DNA from: Apiospora phragmitis
Lineage: Eukaryota > Ascomycota > Sordariomycetes > Amphisphaeriales > Apiosporaceae
NCBI GenBank assembly: GCA_038363925.1
Contig: JAQQWL010000010.1
Coordinates: 434,001-498,000, forward strand
Reading direction: 5' to 3'
DNA length: 64,000 nucleotides
This document shows, one piece after another, positions 11,211 through 22,577 of this stretch. The notes beneath the pieces were generated by a model. It did no database searches and was not told where the DNA came from. It was given only the letters and a program-made list of their open reading frames with translations. The first letter of the stretch is position 1, and each line of letters starts with the position of its first letter. The position numbers and the translations under genes are program-made.

Positions 11211-13754
11211 ATGACGGAAGATCATACTACAACAGTCCGTTCGGAGAACTCTGTGGGTGTTCTCCGAGCTGGCGTGCCACGCGAGAGTCCAGATCGGAGA
11301 CAGCCACAGCCACAGCATCATCAATAACTACCAGCATTGGAATCCAAAGCTTGCAGACTCTCACCTCGCCGAAACCGACAATGAGCGATTGCGCATCGCG
11401 TTTCTTCGACGACTCCATACCTCACCGTACGAGGACCGTAAGAACAGAAATCCGAAGCGAGTAGACGGCACCTGCGAATGGTTTACCACCCACAATCGCT
11501 TCCAGAATTGGCAGGCAGAGGCCTCGGCGATGCTATGGGTTTCTGCGGATCCGGGTTGCGGCAAGTCGGTCCTCGCGAAATACCTGGTAGACGATGTCAT
11601 TGCTTCGAACACAACCAGAACGACATGCTACTTCTTCTTTAAGGATGACTTTGACGACCAGAAAACGCTTGAAAGTGCTCTTTGCTGTATACTACACCAA
11701 CTCTTCATCCAGAAGCCCGATCTGCTTCTGGACAAGTTTCTAGACGGTTTTAGGGAAGAAGGTGGACAGCTCTTCTCATCGTTTGATGGGCTTTGGCGCA
11801 CTTTGATCGAGTCGGTCGGTCAGCACAAACATGGCGAAATCATCTGCATTCTCGATGCCTTGGACGAATGCAGGGAGCATAAACGTCTAGCCGCGGCTTT
11901 GACGAAGCTCTACAACAAAGGCAAGGGGATTTCTACATTGAATTTCCTCGTAACTAGCCGCCCATACCTCAATATCGGACGAGAGTTCCAGGACCTTAAA
12001 GACTCTCAGCCGACTATTCACCTAAGAGGAGAAAACCCGGAAGAGGTTGACAGAATTGCCCAGGAGATCATCCTCGTCATTGAACGACGGATCGAGGAAC
12101 TAGGCAAAAGGCACCAGCTTCCCATGGACGAAATGCAGATCTTGCATGACGAGATCACTGCAATCAACCACCGAACATATCTATGGGTCCACCTTATCTT
12201 TGCTGCCTTGGAAGAGGCCGTCTTTCTTTCCAAAGCTGAATTACGTGCCAAGATCCACGAGCTGCCTCACACAGTCGAGGAAGCCTACGATGGTATACTT
12301 CAGAGGAGTTCCGACCCTGAAAAGGCTCGAAAGATCCTACGCATCGTTGTTGCGGCTGAAAGGCCATTGCGGCTCACGGAGATGGCTGCTGCATTGGCTT
12401 TTAGAGGGAGTCATCGGTGCCATCAAGATCTTGAACAAGACGTTGCGTTACCAGATCGCTTGCAGATTGCTATCCGAGAAATATGTGGCCTTTTCGTTGT
12501 TGTTAAGGCTTCGGAAATTTTTCTCATCCATCAGACAGCCAGGGAATTCCTGGTCAGGATCCCACTTATACAGCCAGAGATTAGTTCCACCCTGAAATGG
12601 CAATACTCCTCGATCCAGAAGAGTCGCACCTTTTGCTTTCAGAAATATGCGTAAAGTATTTATCCCTTATCGACTTTCAAAGACTAGCCAGAGTGGAAAG
12701 TCTCGATGTGTTTCATTTCTGCCTTTTGGAGTACGCTGCAAGTAACTGGGCGTATCATTATCGACAAGCGCACAGCAAGCCTGGCGCGAACCTTGAGCGA
12801 CTTGTCTTACAGCTTTGCAATGTCCAGCTCCCCGCTTGTCAGTCCTGGCTATTAGTGTACGGGGAAAGGCGAATGGGTGATCCAGGATTTATGCGCGAAC
12901 TGCCGACATCCTTACTAATCGCATCATACTTTGGCTTGAACAAGCTGGTTGGTTCAGTCCTCCGAGAAGGCAAATCAAGGCTTGATGCGAGAGGAGCCCG
13001 TAGTCAGCGAACCGCTCTATCGTGGGCCAGCGAGAAAGGGTACGTCTCAACAGTCGAGTTGCTCCTAGGTCAAGTGCATACAATCCATGTTTTTTTCAGA
13101 GACTGGTCATCATCTCTTTCTAGTATTGTCAATCGGAGAGATCAACATGGTAGGACGCCACTTTTACATGCTGCAGCGAACGGTCATCTAAAAATAGTCC
13201 AGCTCCTGCTCAGCAAGAGTGCAAAGGTTGATATTCGAGACGAGAATGGACTGACACCTCTAACCTGGGCGACCTACCACGGTTACCGTGATATTGTGGC
13301 ACTCCTACTGGAAAACGGTGCTCGACAAAAGTCGGGAAGGAGTCATTTGGAGACAAGGGATCGAAAAGGCCGGACTCCTCTGATGAACGCTGCTAGAGAT
13401 GGGAATGAAGCTGTTGTGAAGATGCTGCTGGATGGAGGGGCCAAGGTTGACCCGCGCGATACAAATGGCAGGAGGGCTTTACAGCACGCTGCAATTGGAG
13501 GGAACGACACTATTGTTAAGCTGCTTCTGGACCGAGGGGACGATATTCATATCAAAGACAAATTTGATTATGTTATTGCTTTGATGCGGGCTTCGGGGAA
13601 AGGCTATACCGCCGTTGTGGAATTGCTTCTAGACCGAGCAGCCGACATTGATATCCGAACTAAGGATCGCTGGGATGCTCATAAGTTGGCTCTAATGGGT
13701 AACCATGACGATGTGGCGAAGTTGCTGCTAGAGCGAGGCTCTATGGAACACTGA
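11211..13754 (+). CDS. NLR-type receptor: N-terminal amyloid motif, NACHT NTPase, ankyrin repeats, about 847 aa
   Basis: The N-terminus carries an amyloid motif (HARVQIGDSHSH, 11278-11313). The NACHT domain shows a P-loop (ADPGCGKSVLAKY, ~11545), a Walker B block (ICILDALDEC, ~11845) and a TSRP sensor-like block (~11955), then the usual winged-helix region with HQTAREFL (~12530). About seven ankyrin-type repeats fill 12960-13750 (GRTPLLHAAANGHLKIVQLLL type). The only ATG that fits is 11211; the frame then changes at G11255-11257, because the amyloid/NACHT frame itself has no ATG after an in-frame stop at 11212. A second one-base change lies at C12608-12609, between NACHT and ankyrin parts. 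In the HET-S/NWD2 system of Podospora an NLR with a HET-s-like N-terminal motif seeds HET-S. Here the ligand-sensing part is ankyrin instead of WD40. Start placement is the least certain part. Confidence 0.88.
11278..11313 (+). other. HET-s-related amyloid motif R0 at NLR N-terminus
   Basis: Encodes HARVQIGDSHSH. It shares the A-R-V-Q/R-hydrophobic-G-N/D core with R1 of the adjacent HET-S protein. This is the position of the triggering motif in HET-S-controlling NLRs. Confidence 0.75.
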
Positions 13755-14147
13755 TCATATCAATCTCGACGACAGGAGGGGCATGAACACTTGTTGCTAG
13801 AGGTATTGCCAGAAGAGTTGCAGTGGTCTACAACTGTGATACGGCGGCACTCAGCTCTACAAGGCTTGGAATAAGTGGCTTGCGGGTGCACCCCAGACGA
13901 TTACCCCACGTCGCCTCCAGTTCCGCACTCTTTTAGTCGGCTACTACTGGCTACCTTCGGCCCCGCGATTGGCCCTACCCACTGAGCGTCCATATCATTC
14001 CTCCCGTTCACATCGAGCAACGACGAACTCCGAACGTCGCTGAAATCAATGCAACTATAGTCTCTGTTTCATTAACCTGTGGCTGTTGCTGGCTTGACCA
14101 ACATCACCTTCTCGTTTAGACTATTCAACATCTGCTCCCTGGAAACA
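13755..14147. other. Intergenic region, 3' of NLR and promoter of hmgA
   Basis: Contains no supported gene. The last ~100 bases are pyrimidine-rich, as is common upstream of fungal start codons. Confidence 0.5.
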
Positions 14148-15603
14148 ATGCCTGTCACCAGCTTTGATTACAACGAGAAGTACCGATATCAGAATGGGTT
14201 CGACTCATATTTTGAGTAAGTAGGGTCATTTGAACACCCGTGAGATCAAATCGCTCATTGCCGCTGTCCAGGTCCGAGTCGGTAAAAGGTGCTCTGCCCA
14301 TCGGCCAGAACTCCCCGCAGAAGCCGCCCCATGGCCTGTACGCCGAGAAGCTGTCCGGCACCGCCTTCACAGCACCCCGGCACGAAAACAAGCAGTCATG
14401 GCTCTACCGCATCCTCCCCTCCTGTGCGCACCCTCCGTTTCAGGAGGACACGGCGGGCCCGTTCACTTCGGATAAGCCCTACAGCGCCTCCAAGCTGCAG
14501 TACATCCCCAATCAATTGCGGTGGGACCCCTTCGACCACGACGAGCAGACGGACTTCGTATCCGGCCTGAGGCTCGTCGCTGGCGCAGGGGATCCGACGC
14601 TCAAGCAAGGTATTGGCATGTATATCTACGCTGCTGGAAAGTCCATGGATGAGCGGACTGCATTCTACTCGGCGGACGGCGACCTGTTGATTGTGGCCCA
14701 AGATGGCGTGCTGGACATCCGCACCGAGTTCGGCTGGCTACTCGTGCGGCCCATGGAAATATGCGTTATTCCTCGAGGAATCAAGTACCAAGTCCATCTT
14801 CCGAGCGGGCCGGCTCGGGGATACGCCCTCGAACTCTACCAGGGCCACTTCACCCTTCCAGAACTAGGCCCCATCGGCTCCAACTGCCTAGCCAACGTGC
14901 GCGACTTCCAGGCGCCCGTCGCGTGCTTCAGCGAAGACAGCGGGGCCACCGCGGCCGACGGCCCCAATACCTACACCATCACGGCCAAATTCAACAACAC
15001 GCTGTTCCGGACGCAGCAGGCGCACACGCCCTTCGACGTGGTGGCGTGGCACGGCAACTACTACCCCTACAAGTACGACCTGGGCCGGTTCAACACGATC
15101 GGGTCCGTCTCGTACGACCACCCGGACCCGTCCATCTTCACGGTGCTGACGGCGCAGTCGGACCACGCGGGCACCGCCGTCGCCGACTTCGTCATCTTCC
15201 CGCCGCGCTGGATGGTGGCCGACGCCACATTCCGCCCGCCCTGGTACCACCGCAACACCATGTCCGAGTTCATGGGCCTGATCGCGGGCGTCTACGACGC
15301 GAAAAAGGGCGGCAAGGGCGGCTTCATGCCGGGCGGCGCCAGTCTGCACAACGTCATGAGCGGCCACGGGCCCGACGCCGAGAGCTACGAGGGCGCGCGC
15401 AACGCGGAGCTGAAGCCGGTGCATTTGGGAAGGGCAGCTGCGCCTTCATGTTCGAGAGCTGTCTCATGGTCGGTGTCACCGAGTGGGGACTGAAGACGTG
15501 CCAGAAGGTGCAGGAGGCCTACAATGATCACAGCTGGGCCGGGGTCAAGGTGCACTGGAAGAAGCCGGAGGGTGCGAGCACGGACGGACATCTCCTTAAG
15601 TGA
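14148..15603 (+). CDS. hmgA: Homogentisate 1,2-dioxygenase, about 466 aa
   Basis: Cleaves the ring of homogentisate to maleylacetoacetate in phenylalanine/tyrosine breakdown. Exon 1 (14148-14215) encodes [20 protein letters not shown], and a 56-nt intron (14216-14271) follows. Signature blocks are SEFxxGALPxGQNSPQ-like, LRWDPFD, and the iron-site region [14 protein letters not shown], where His and the Glu six residues later match the known Fe(II) ligands; the third ligand is His of [10 protein letters not shown]. The C-terminal block [14 protein letters not shown] lies one base out of frame; the change is at G15427-15429, within the stretch leading to GSCAFMFES. With it the coding length is divisible by three and the size is normal for fungal enzymes. 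Other genes of the tyrosine pathway are not next to it; the FAD monooxygenase downstream is convergent and belongs to a different enzyme class. Confidence 0.95.
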
Positions 15604-15754
15604 GCGAAAAAAGGCGTGATTCCGAAGCAAACGTATTATATATATATATCTTTCATGAAATGGTAAGGGGGGAGATTGCAGGGTATCTCATTATTATTAA
15701 GTAGTCGAAACATGGACTTCTACATTATTACATGACCTTTCCGCGCCTCCCCTT

Positions 15755-17055
15755 TCATTCTACCAGCTTGAGTTCGGGATATTCGGGAAGTGGTATGCCG
15801 CCCTTGTCCGCCGGCATCAGACTCAGCGCCAATTTATCAATCCGGAACGTGGTGATGAACCGCCCCAGCGAATGCAGGAACCAGATCCCCCAGTCCGTCT
15901 GCGGCGTCACGACGGTCGGCGCCCCCGGCGGCAGGCTCTGGACCTCGTCGACGAACGGCCGCAGCACCCGGTCGTACCCATCCAGCGCCGCCGCCACGTC
16001 GTCGCGGTGCCGCGCCAGCTCGCCCGCCAGCACGTACGCGCCGACCAGCGACGCCGTCGTCCCGCACCCGGAGACGGGACTGGGACAGTAGCCCGCATCG
16101 CCCAGCAGCGCGACGCGGCCCCGCGACCACGAGTCCAGCTTCACCTGCCCGGCCTCGTGCGCGTAAAAGTCCTCAGTCTTCTCCAGACCATCGAACACGC
16201 GCTCGCGGCACCAGGCGTCCGTGTCCGCGTACAGCTCGCGCCAGATTTGCTTCTGCTCGTCGACGCTCTTGTGAGTATAGCCCGTCGCGTCCCGCAGCAA
16301 AGGCGCTTGGGCGGGCTCGTTGCAAATCAGGTAGCACTGTGTCTCGGGCCGGCCGTTGGCGCGGAAGGCGATCATGCGCCGACCGGACAGGTGGTGGATG
16401 ATGGCGACGTCGCTGTCCTCCTTGTCGTCGCGCGGGATCGTGAAGTAGGCCGCGTAGCTGTGCAGCGTGCGGAACGCGGCCCTCCCTTGCTCGTCGCCCC
16501 AGGCCTGGCGCCGCGTGCGCGAGCCTTGGCCGTCGGCGCCGACGACTAGGTCGAAGTGGCGTTGGCGGCCGTCGCTGAACGTAACGTCCACGCCGCCGTC
16601 GCCGTCTTCCTTTTGCGATATATTGTCTACCGACACCCCGAACTCGTACGTCACACCACTGCCTCCCTGCTTCTTCGCATCCTCCGACGCCTCCAAGCTC
16701 GCGTCGTACAGCACCCGCACGAGGTCGCCGCGCATGATCTCGTACTCGCTCGTGAAGCCCTGCTGCCCCTTGCCGGTATCGTTGACGCCGAACTGGAACT
16801 TTTGGTTCCCGTGCTTGTCGACAAAGGCCATCCCCTTCTCGTGCACGACGACGTTGCGCACGGCGTCCAGCAGGCCCATCTTGCGCACGACGGGGATGCC
16901 CTGGCGCGCACGTCGATCTGTTGGCCGCCCGTGCGCAGGGCCGCGCAGCGCTCCACCACGGTGAGGCGGAACGCCGCCGGGTCCGCGCGCAGGAGCAGCG
17001 TCGCGAGAGCGGGACCGCAGACGCCGGCGCCGACAATGAGGATGTCTAGGGGCAT
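15755..17055 (-). CDS. FAD-dependent monooxygenase (PHBH/TetX-like), about 433 aa
   Basis: Starts at the ATG complementary to 17053-17055, giving MPLDILIVGAGVCGPALA, a dinucleotide-binding GxGxxG fold. A conserved middle block VVGADGQGSRTR (DG motif) and the second FAD block VALLGDAGYCPSPVSGCG (GD motif) place it in the PF01494 single-component hydroxylase family, closest in style to TetX-like fungal enzymes. A one-base loss at C16905 (GG to G on the coding strand) puts the first ~52 residues in a different raw frame; after GGQQIDVR the next frame runs on with QGIPVVRKMGLLDAV. No introns are needed and the corrected length is divisible by three. It converges with hmgA, with only ~150 bases between the stops. 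The substrate is unknown; such enzymes often hydroxylate aromatic or polyketide compounds. Confidence 0.88.
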
Positions 17056-17859
17056 GGTGGGTGGTTGGGGACGGACGGGCAAGAAAGGGCTTGGTCTGGT
17101 TTGGTATATGAGAGAAGATCAAGGGAATGAGTACGATTGGGCAGAGGGAATCTTCTTGAGGATTTGGCTAAGTAGGACAGACAGTCTTCTCGTCATACCT
17201 CTTTACACAGAAATGGATTAGTTGTTGTTTGGTATCCCTTGGAGAACTTGTTTCACGGAACACGTGTGTGGCGCTGGTCATTTCATTTAGAGGGAATCGA
17301 GGCAAGGTAGAAGATACTCAGGTTTATGTAATGGCTATATACTTCTCTGCATTCTCTGAGCAAGTGTGGACTTTCAAATGACCGAGCGATACAGTAATTA
17401 TCGTAGCGGTTTCGGTACCGCCCGAATTCCATACGGAGTTCGGTGCCGATGACTTGGATTGCAGTTCGAGTCAGGGTGGGTAGCCGCCGTAGTCTACGAC
17501 GTCACCACTGAGAGTTGACGAGAATGAGGAGGCGATTGGCTTGGGTGGGCGTTTTAGCCTGGGGCTAGAGACAGATAGGGGTTGGCGCTGCTGCGCCTAG
17601 CCGGATCGGCCCTTACGAACACGGGGCAGCTGGAGGCTGGGGCTCGTCACTCGTCACTCGCGACTCGGCCTTTGGAGCTCAATTCGGCAATTTCGACGAC
17701 TTCATCTCTTGCTTCGGCCGATCATGGATACGCGCTCTCGGGGCTCGGTTATTAGTCAAGTCCGATCTTTGTCTGCTAGCCATTTCATGTCGAATTGTGT
17801 TACGAATGAGGAACGCGACTGGCAGCAGTGTCAAATCAGTGCCTATTAGACTTTCCACC
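17056..17859. other. Intergenic region
   Basis: Promoter side of the monooxygenase gene, followed by sequence with no supported gene. Short frames opposite the HET remnant are shadows. Confidence 0.5.
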
Positions 17860-18708
17860 TCATACGATTTTGATTGTGCTGGCCTTTTTCTCATCAAAGT
17901 TGCCTTGCCAAGGCAGCTGTCCGAACTGACGATTTCCCAGGCCCCTTCGACCCTTCGCGATTTCTCGATTATATCGAAAATGGCTCTCGCGCACTCTGAA
18001 TGCCCCCATCTCCAGGGGCCCATCGTGTTGAGGATCACTGTGAGGTCTAAACTCGCCTTTCACGACGATGTCTCCTCCGGACACCGCACCATAAGGATCT
18101 TTGCCGGCCGGCGTGCACTCGGCCGCGATGATCTCGAGACAGCTTTTCCCGTACTGGTAGTCTATCGTCTCCCCAGTGCATCTCACCTCGCCCTCCCGCG
18201 ACGCCCACGACCAAGAGGGCGCGCGGTACCTCTCCGTCCTCTCGGCCGCGAAGGTGCACCACACAAGCGCGTCGGGGAGCTGCGAAGACCACACATCGGC
18301 CAGGTACTTGCCCATCGCCGGGGAAGCGAGCCGCTGCGCGAGCCCTGCGAGGGCCGGGAGCAGGTCCGACGCCACCGTGAGCTGCTTGACGCTGTAGTTC
18401 TGGAAGACGGCCTCCCACACCTTGCGCCCTTGCAGCATCGACACGAAGTGGCTCTTCAGGCTGTGGCCCTCGCCGAACTGGTTCTCCGGCGCCTGCCCCT
18501 CCAGCTCGGCGCACTCGCAGCGGCAGTGCGTGTTACACTCCCACACCAGCTCCGTTGCGGTGAAATGGACCACGCGGGAGGCCAGCATGCGTTCCTGGAA
18601 CGCCCAGGCGCGCGCGTGCAGCACGGGCAGGAGCGGGATGAGCTGGGTGTCGAAAATGCGGTAGATTGTAGGTACAGTATGCAACCCCGCGTTGGCGGAA
18701 CATAAGCG
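17860..18708 (-). pseudogene. HET-domain protein remnant, N-terminal HET core missing
   Basis: The frame encodes the part that normally follows the HET core: RAWAFQERMLASRVVHF (the RGW-x-x-QE-x-x-L-S-x-R block), ELVWEC, then YRAPSWSWAS and a C-terminal beta-rich tail. There is no ATG: the frame is closed by a stop near 18709, and the segments expected upstream (Y-x-ALSY-x-WG, WIDAICI-x-Q) are not found on the minus strand to its right. I therefore read it as a 5'-truncated pseudogene. It could also be the last exon of a gene whose earlier exons I missed. Only one comparable HET gene, at 26157, is complete in the window. Confidence 0.7.
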
Positions 18709-18770
18709 CTAGAGGCTGCGATACAGATCCACTCGACGACGACCCCATGTATGTCGATTTGTTTCACAAA

Positions 18771-19122
18771 TCAGTGGCCTGCTGCTCTCGTCTTCAGGCT
18801 GACGTCCAGTCCGCCCTCCTGCCTCGGGAACCACCGCGACGCCGGGTCCGCCAGCTCGATGTCACAACGGACGGCCAGCGTCGCGACCACCTTGTACGCC
18901 TGTAACAGCGCGAAGTTATTGCTGATGCGGACAGGTTTCGTTTTGTCTTTCACGATGCCATTGAGTTCCTCCTGAAGTCGAAACCAACGCAAGGTCCCGG
19001 AGGCTGTAGTGGAAAAGGGAGCGAAGTGTGATGGCCTTAGTGTCGGCTCCTGCGATGAGGTTGATCATGGAGTCTTCGACAGTCTCCAGATCCGACTTCT
19101 TTACACTGGTGAATTCCCCTGG
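18771..19122 (-). pseudogene. Unidentified coding remnant
   Basis: On the minus strand two overlapping frames join into a plausible protein-like stretch: SDLETVEDSMINLIAGAD... in one frame and LRWFRLQEELNGIVKDK...RQEGGLDVSLKTRAAGH with a stop at 18771 in the other. The join needs one base change near G18990, in line with the pattern seen elsewhere. A CTAAC...CAG just upstream (~19122) could be an intron end. I do not recognise the family. It may be the end of a multi-exon gene extending to ~19475, or a decayed fragment. Confidence 0.35.
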
Positions 19123-21742
19123 TTAGTCTGGCTGAGCCGGGTCTTGATCACTGCTGTCTGTATCCTGCCAACGTTGAACGAGGTGCTGCAGGACAATATG
19201 GACTACTGCTCTTGCACTCCAAAGGATGTCGGCCCGATTCAATGCACTGGGTTCTTGTCCAGCCAATTGTCCAGGACGGGAATCTGTATCACGGCAGTAG
19301 TGGTCGACTTCTTCCTGGCCTTCTCCCCTGGGTGCTCATTTGGGGATTGGCTATGCCAAGGCGTGAGAAACTCACGATTTCTGGGAGTATGAGCCTTGGG
19401 ATACTGTAAGTTCACGTCAACTTCCGTTTCAGTTTCCACCTGGAACTCGGCGGCCTCGATGGTCCAAACTTTCACTTGTGAGTTTCCCTGTCACGCTGGA
19501 CTTTAGGCGAATGTGGAGGGATACAACTATGATGGGACAGGGGAGACGACACCGTTGGTTATTTGGCTGGCCGTCGAGATAGCGGTGACTATGGCCCATC
19601 GTCACCACCGGGTCATCATCCTCGTATCAGAGGCATGGTGCAGGTAGCGGTCTGTCTCAGCAAGAATCCTCGGCCCAGCTTCAACCCATTGGTGGTTGTT
19701 CGATTGACAGGACGGCGTCAAGTATCTGATGCCCGACGACTTGCTGGAGCGGGAGATGAAGCTTGATCCCAGACCACGATACTGACGACTATCGGAATAA
19801 TGTCCAGGTCACGGACGAGGTTTCCGTCGCAAGTGAATAGCAAAGATATTGAAGAGGCAGCTCTTGTCTCCATCCCACGTACGTTACTGATATGCCGAGA
19901 CTGACTCGCCTGGGGCGTGTTGCGTTGATGGGCTGTTACTTGCATGGAGATACGGGCAATCTTACATGGCAACAAGCCCCAGTCGGACGGTGCGCAAGCC
20001 CGCGTGACTGTTTGCCGCTGGGGCTGCGGGGTTGGTTGAACAGTTTGGACAGCTACCATCGACTGACAAAACAGCCCTGGGTTGATTCTACCGCGACAAA
20101 AAACGCAGTCAGTTGTAATGTAGCGAGTGCTGAGCCACTCACATATTGAAGCAAATCCAAATAGCAATTCGATTGAGCCCCTGAACATACGACCCCCATG
20201 CGCGTAATGGTGTACGATACAAGAGCTGACAGACTAATAGCATGAGCGGTGTTTTGCGGGCCACCATCTTCAAACGGCAATGAAGCTTGAGTGGAGCTTG
20301 GGGCAGCAGCTTCTGTCCACTTATCGCCTCCCCCCGCCAACCCCCCCAGAGCTGCCAAGCTGCAAGCTTGGACGGTGTTGCTCCAGGGAGTAATGGCTAG
20401 CAATACCATGCAGTTAACCTCTCCATAACTCAGATTTCAGGTAGATTCGTCCTGTATGGCCGGAGATAAATTACAGGTCTTCTGAGAATATCTCGCTTGG
20501 CTGCCGTCAACCCCGACGGACGGCCTGGATGGACGAGAGAGGATCAATTCAATTCCCATGACATCCGGCGGCCAATAGCAAGTTGACATCCGAGATTGCC
20601 CGACATCGATCCATCTGCAAGTCGGTATGCAATGAGCCAGTTCGAACATCTCTAGATGTATCAGTGAGCACCACTTCTCTTCTATCAAACAGTCAATTGC
20701 TGCATCTCAGATCCAAACAAGGTACAGTCAATTGCAACCTTCAGCAGTCTTGAAAGGGGCTACCTACATGTTACAGCAGAGCTGTTGGCTCGGAGCTGGC
20801 ATTGGGCTACTACTACTGGACTGCTGGGCCAGTAGTGGGTGGGCCCCCTCCTTAGCCGCGCAATGTGGGTGGGGATACCCCAGATTCCCTAATTTCTGGG
20901 GAAGTCTTGCCGGGGCATTGCGCTGTGCAGGACTGGGCTAGCCAGACCAAGCCGGATGGGGCAAGTATGATGTGAGGATGTTGTCGAACGAGGTCAAACG
21001 ATGTTCCAACAGCTGAGTGGCCGCGCATGTACCTGAGCTTAGCAAATGTCACGCGATCGCACCACCGCCATTGCCCATTCTGTCACCGTTCCCTCTGTTA
21101 GCATTCTACCTCTCCCCGCCCTGCTCGTTCTACCCCGCCTGACGAAACTGTGTTGATGAGACCACGGCGGCCAATCGAAGCTCCAAACGCTAAAGCTGAT
21201 TGATGGTCAGCTGCCCTCTGCTCGCTGTTGATCCCCAGCCAGCCCACCACTTACATCCGGCCCAAGTACCCTCCATACACGCCCGCTGAGCGTCGATACC
21301 TGCGACCCATGGACACGCGAGGTATTGCATCTCTGCATCGCGGGATTTCGTAGCTTCCCTTTGTCATCCCATATGTGTCAAAGGTACCATTCCTCCCTTG
21401 ACCTGCGTCCCTTTTTTCCCCTCATCGCAATAATGATAACCCTGTCCTTCCCCGTTTGTTCCTCGATCTTCCCCTCTTAATCCCCCATCATCATCCAGTT
21501 GTTCAACACCTTTCATCATCACCACCATCAAGTGCCTCGTTATTACTTCCGTCGCAAACACCAATCAGTCAACCAGACAAGCTTCCCAGCCAGTAAACAG
21601 CTACGGGTCATTTTCCTAGCTCTTTACAGCAAACACAAACTCTCCGTATCAGCCCAGATATATCTCCAGCTACCCTCTTCTACCCCGCGTAGAAGAAAGC
21701 ACCTTCCCTCTCACAAGTTTTATTCAGACCACGCTCATCACC
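19123..21742. other. Long intergenic region
   Basis: About 2.6 kb. The frames present are short and lack recognisable motifs. The stretch 21360-21740 is rich in CT/CA tracts (pyrimidine-rich leader) before the next start codon. No transposon ends or RNA genes were recognised. Confidence 0.45.
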
Positions 21743-22577
21743 ATGACGGAACCGCTCACCAAAGTCGACTCCGCCGTCCAAGGCCTGGAGAACAAGATCA
21801 CCTCCCCAGCCAAGGAGAAGCGTAGAGCGAGCTCCTATGCTGAGGGGGTTATGAATATTGAAGAGCTGAGTCAGTTCCCTCCCATGGCTGTAAGCTTTGG
21901 AGTAACATGAAATGGCTGACTGCGAAAATAGAGACCAACCGTACTCCTATCGAGGTTGCCGTTGAAACCCAGCGGACAGGATGGTAAGTTATGCTTTTGA
22001 CTTTTGGCCTGGTCATTGCCGCTCTCCCTATCACCTCCATATACCCCGTGCAATTACCCCGCACATGACTTACAATGGGCAAACAATAGGAAGATCAACT
22101 GCTCTTCCTCTACGGTGGAAGAGAAGGAGATCCTGTCGAAGCATCTCACCGAGCCACCGGTCAAGAGGATTGACCTCGTCACCTCCTTGGGCATGAAGAT
22201 CACCGCACGGAGCATGAAGGGTGTCACGATCAAGGACGCCCTAGATGCGATCCACAAGGCAAACAAGAAGAGGGTAAGCATGTCTAGGCATTCGCGAATC
22301 ACACTACATCTTTTGATGGGTGGGGCTTTGCTTTTGAAGGACTAACTGGCTAACTCTTTGCATCCAGAGCGATGATGAGCTTGAGAAGCCCTACCTAGCA
22401 GGCTTCGAGTGGGCTGCAAACAACCCTCCCGCGTACATGACCAAGGAAGAGGAGATCGAGAAGTTCAAGGACGACGAGTGGACTGTCCTGCACATCGTTC
22501 TGCAATCCACGCCGACCGTGGGCAGCTCCAGCGGCGGCGGCAAGAAGAAGAAGAACAAGAACAAGGACGCCGAATAG
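21743..22577 (+). CDS. Small protein with Lys-rich tail, four exons, about 190 aa
   Basis: ATG 21743 starts MTEPLTKVDSAVQGLENK. Exons are 21743-21869, 21932-21983, 22090-22273 and 22368-22577; all introns are GT...AG and the total is exactly divisible by three, ending in TAG at 22575-22577. The central part (GMKITARSMKGVTIKDALDA) and the following WAANNPPAYM...WTVLHIVL resemble the layout of fungal DUF6699-type domains, where a ligand-like K-G-x-T-I-x-D-x-L-x-A-I helix precedes a C-terminal strand. That assignment is tentative. The tail is a Gly/Ser linker and KKKKNKNKD, a possible nuclear or nucleolar signal. It is one of the few genes here that needs no frame correction. Confidence 0.75.

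Noticed and set aside
15872..16549. Plus-strand frame of 225 residues inside the monooxygenase
   Set aside because: Arg/His-rich antisense frame typical of high-GC shadow ORFs; the minus strand carries the FAD motifs.
19009..19392. Plus-strand Cys-containing frame of 127 residues
   Set aside because: No signal peptide, family or splice support, and it overlaps a better minus-strand coding signal.
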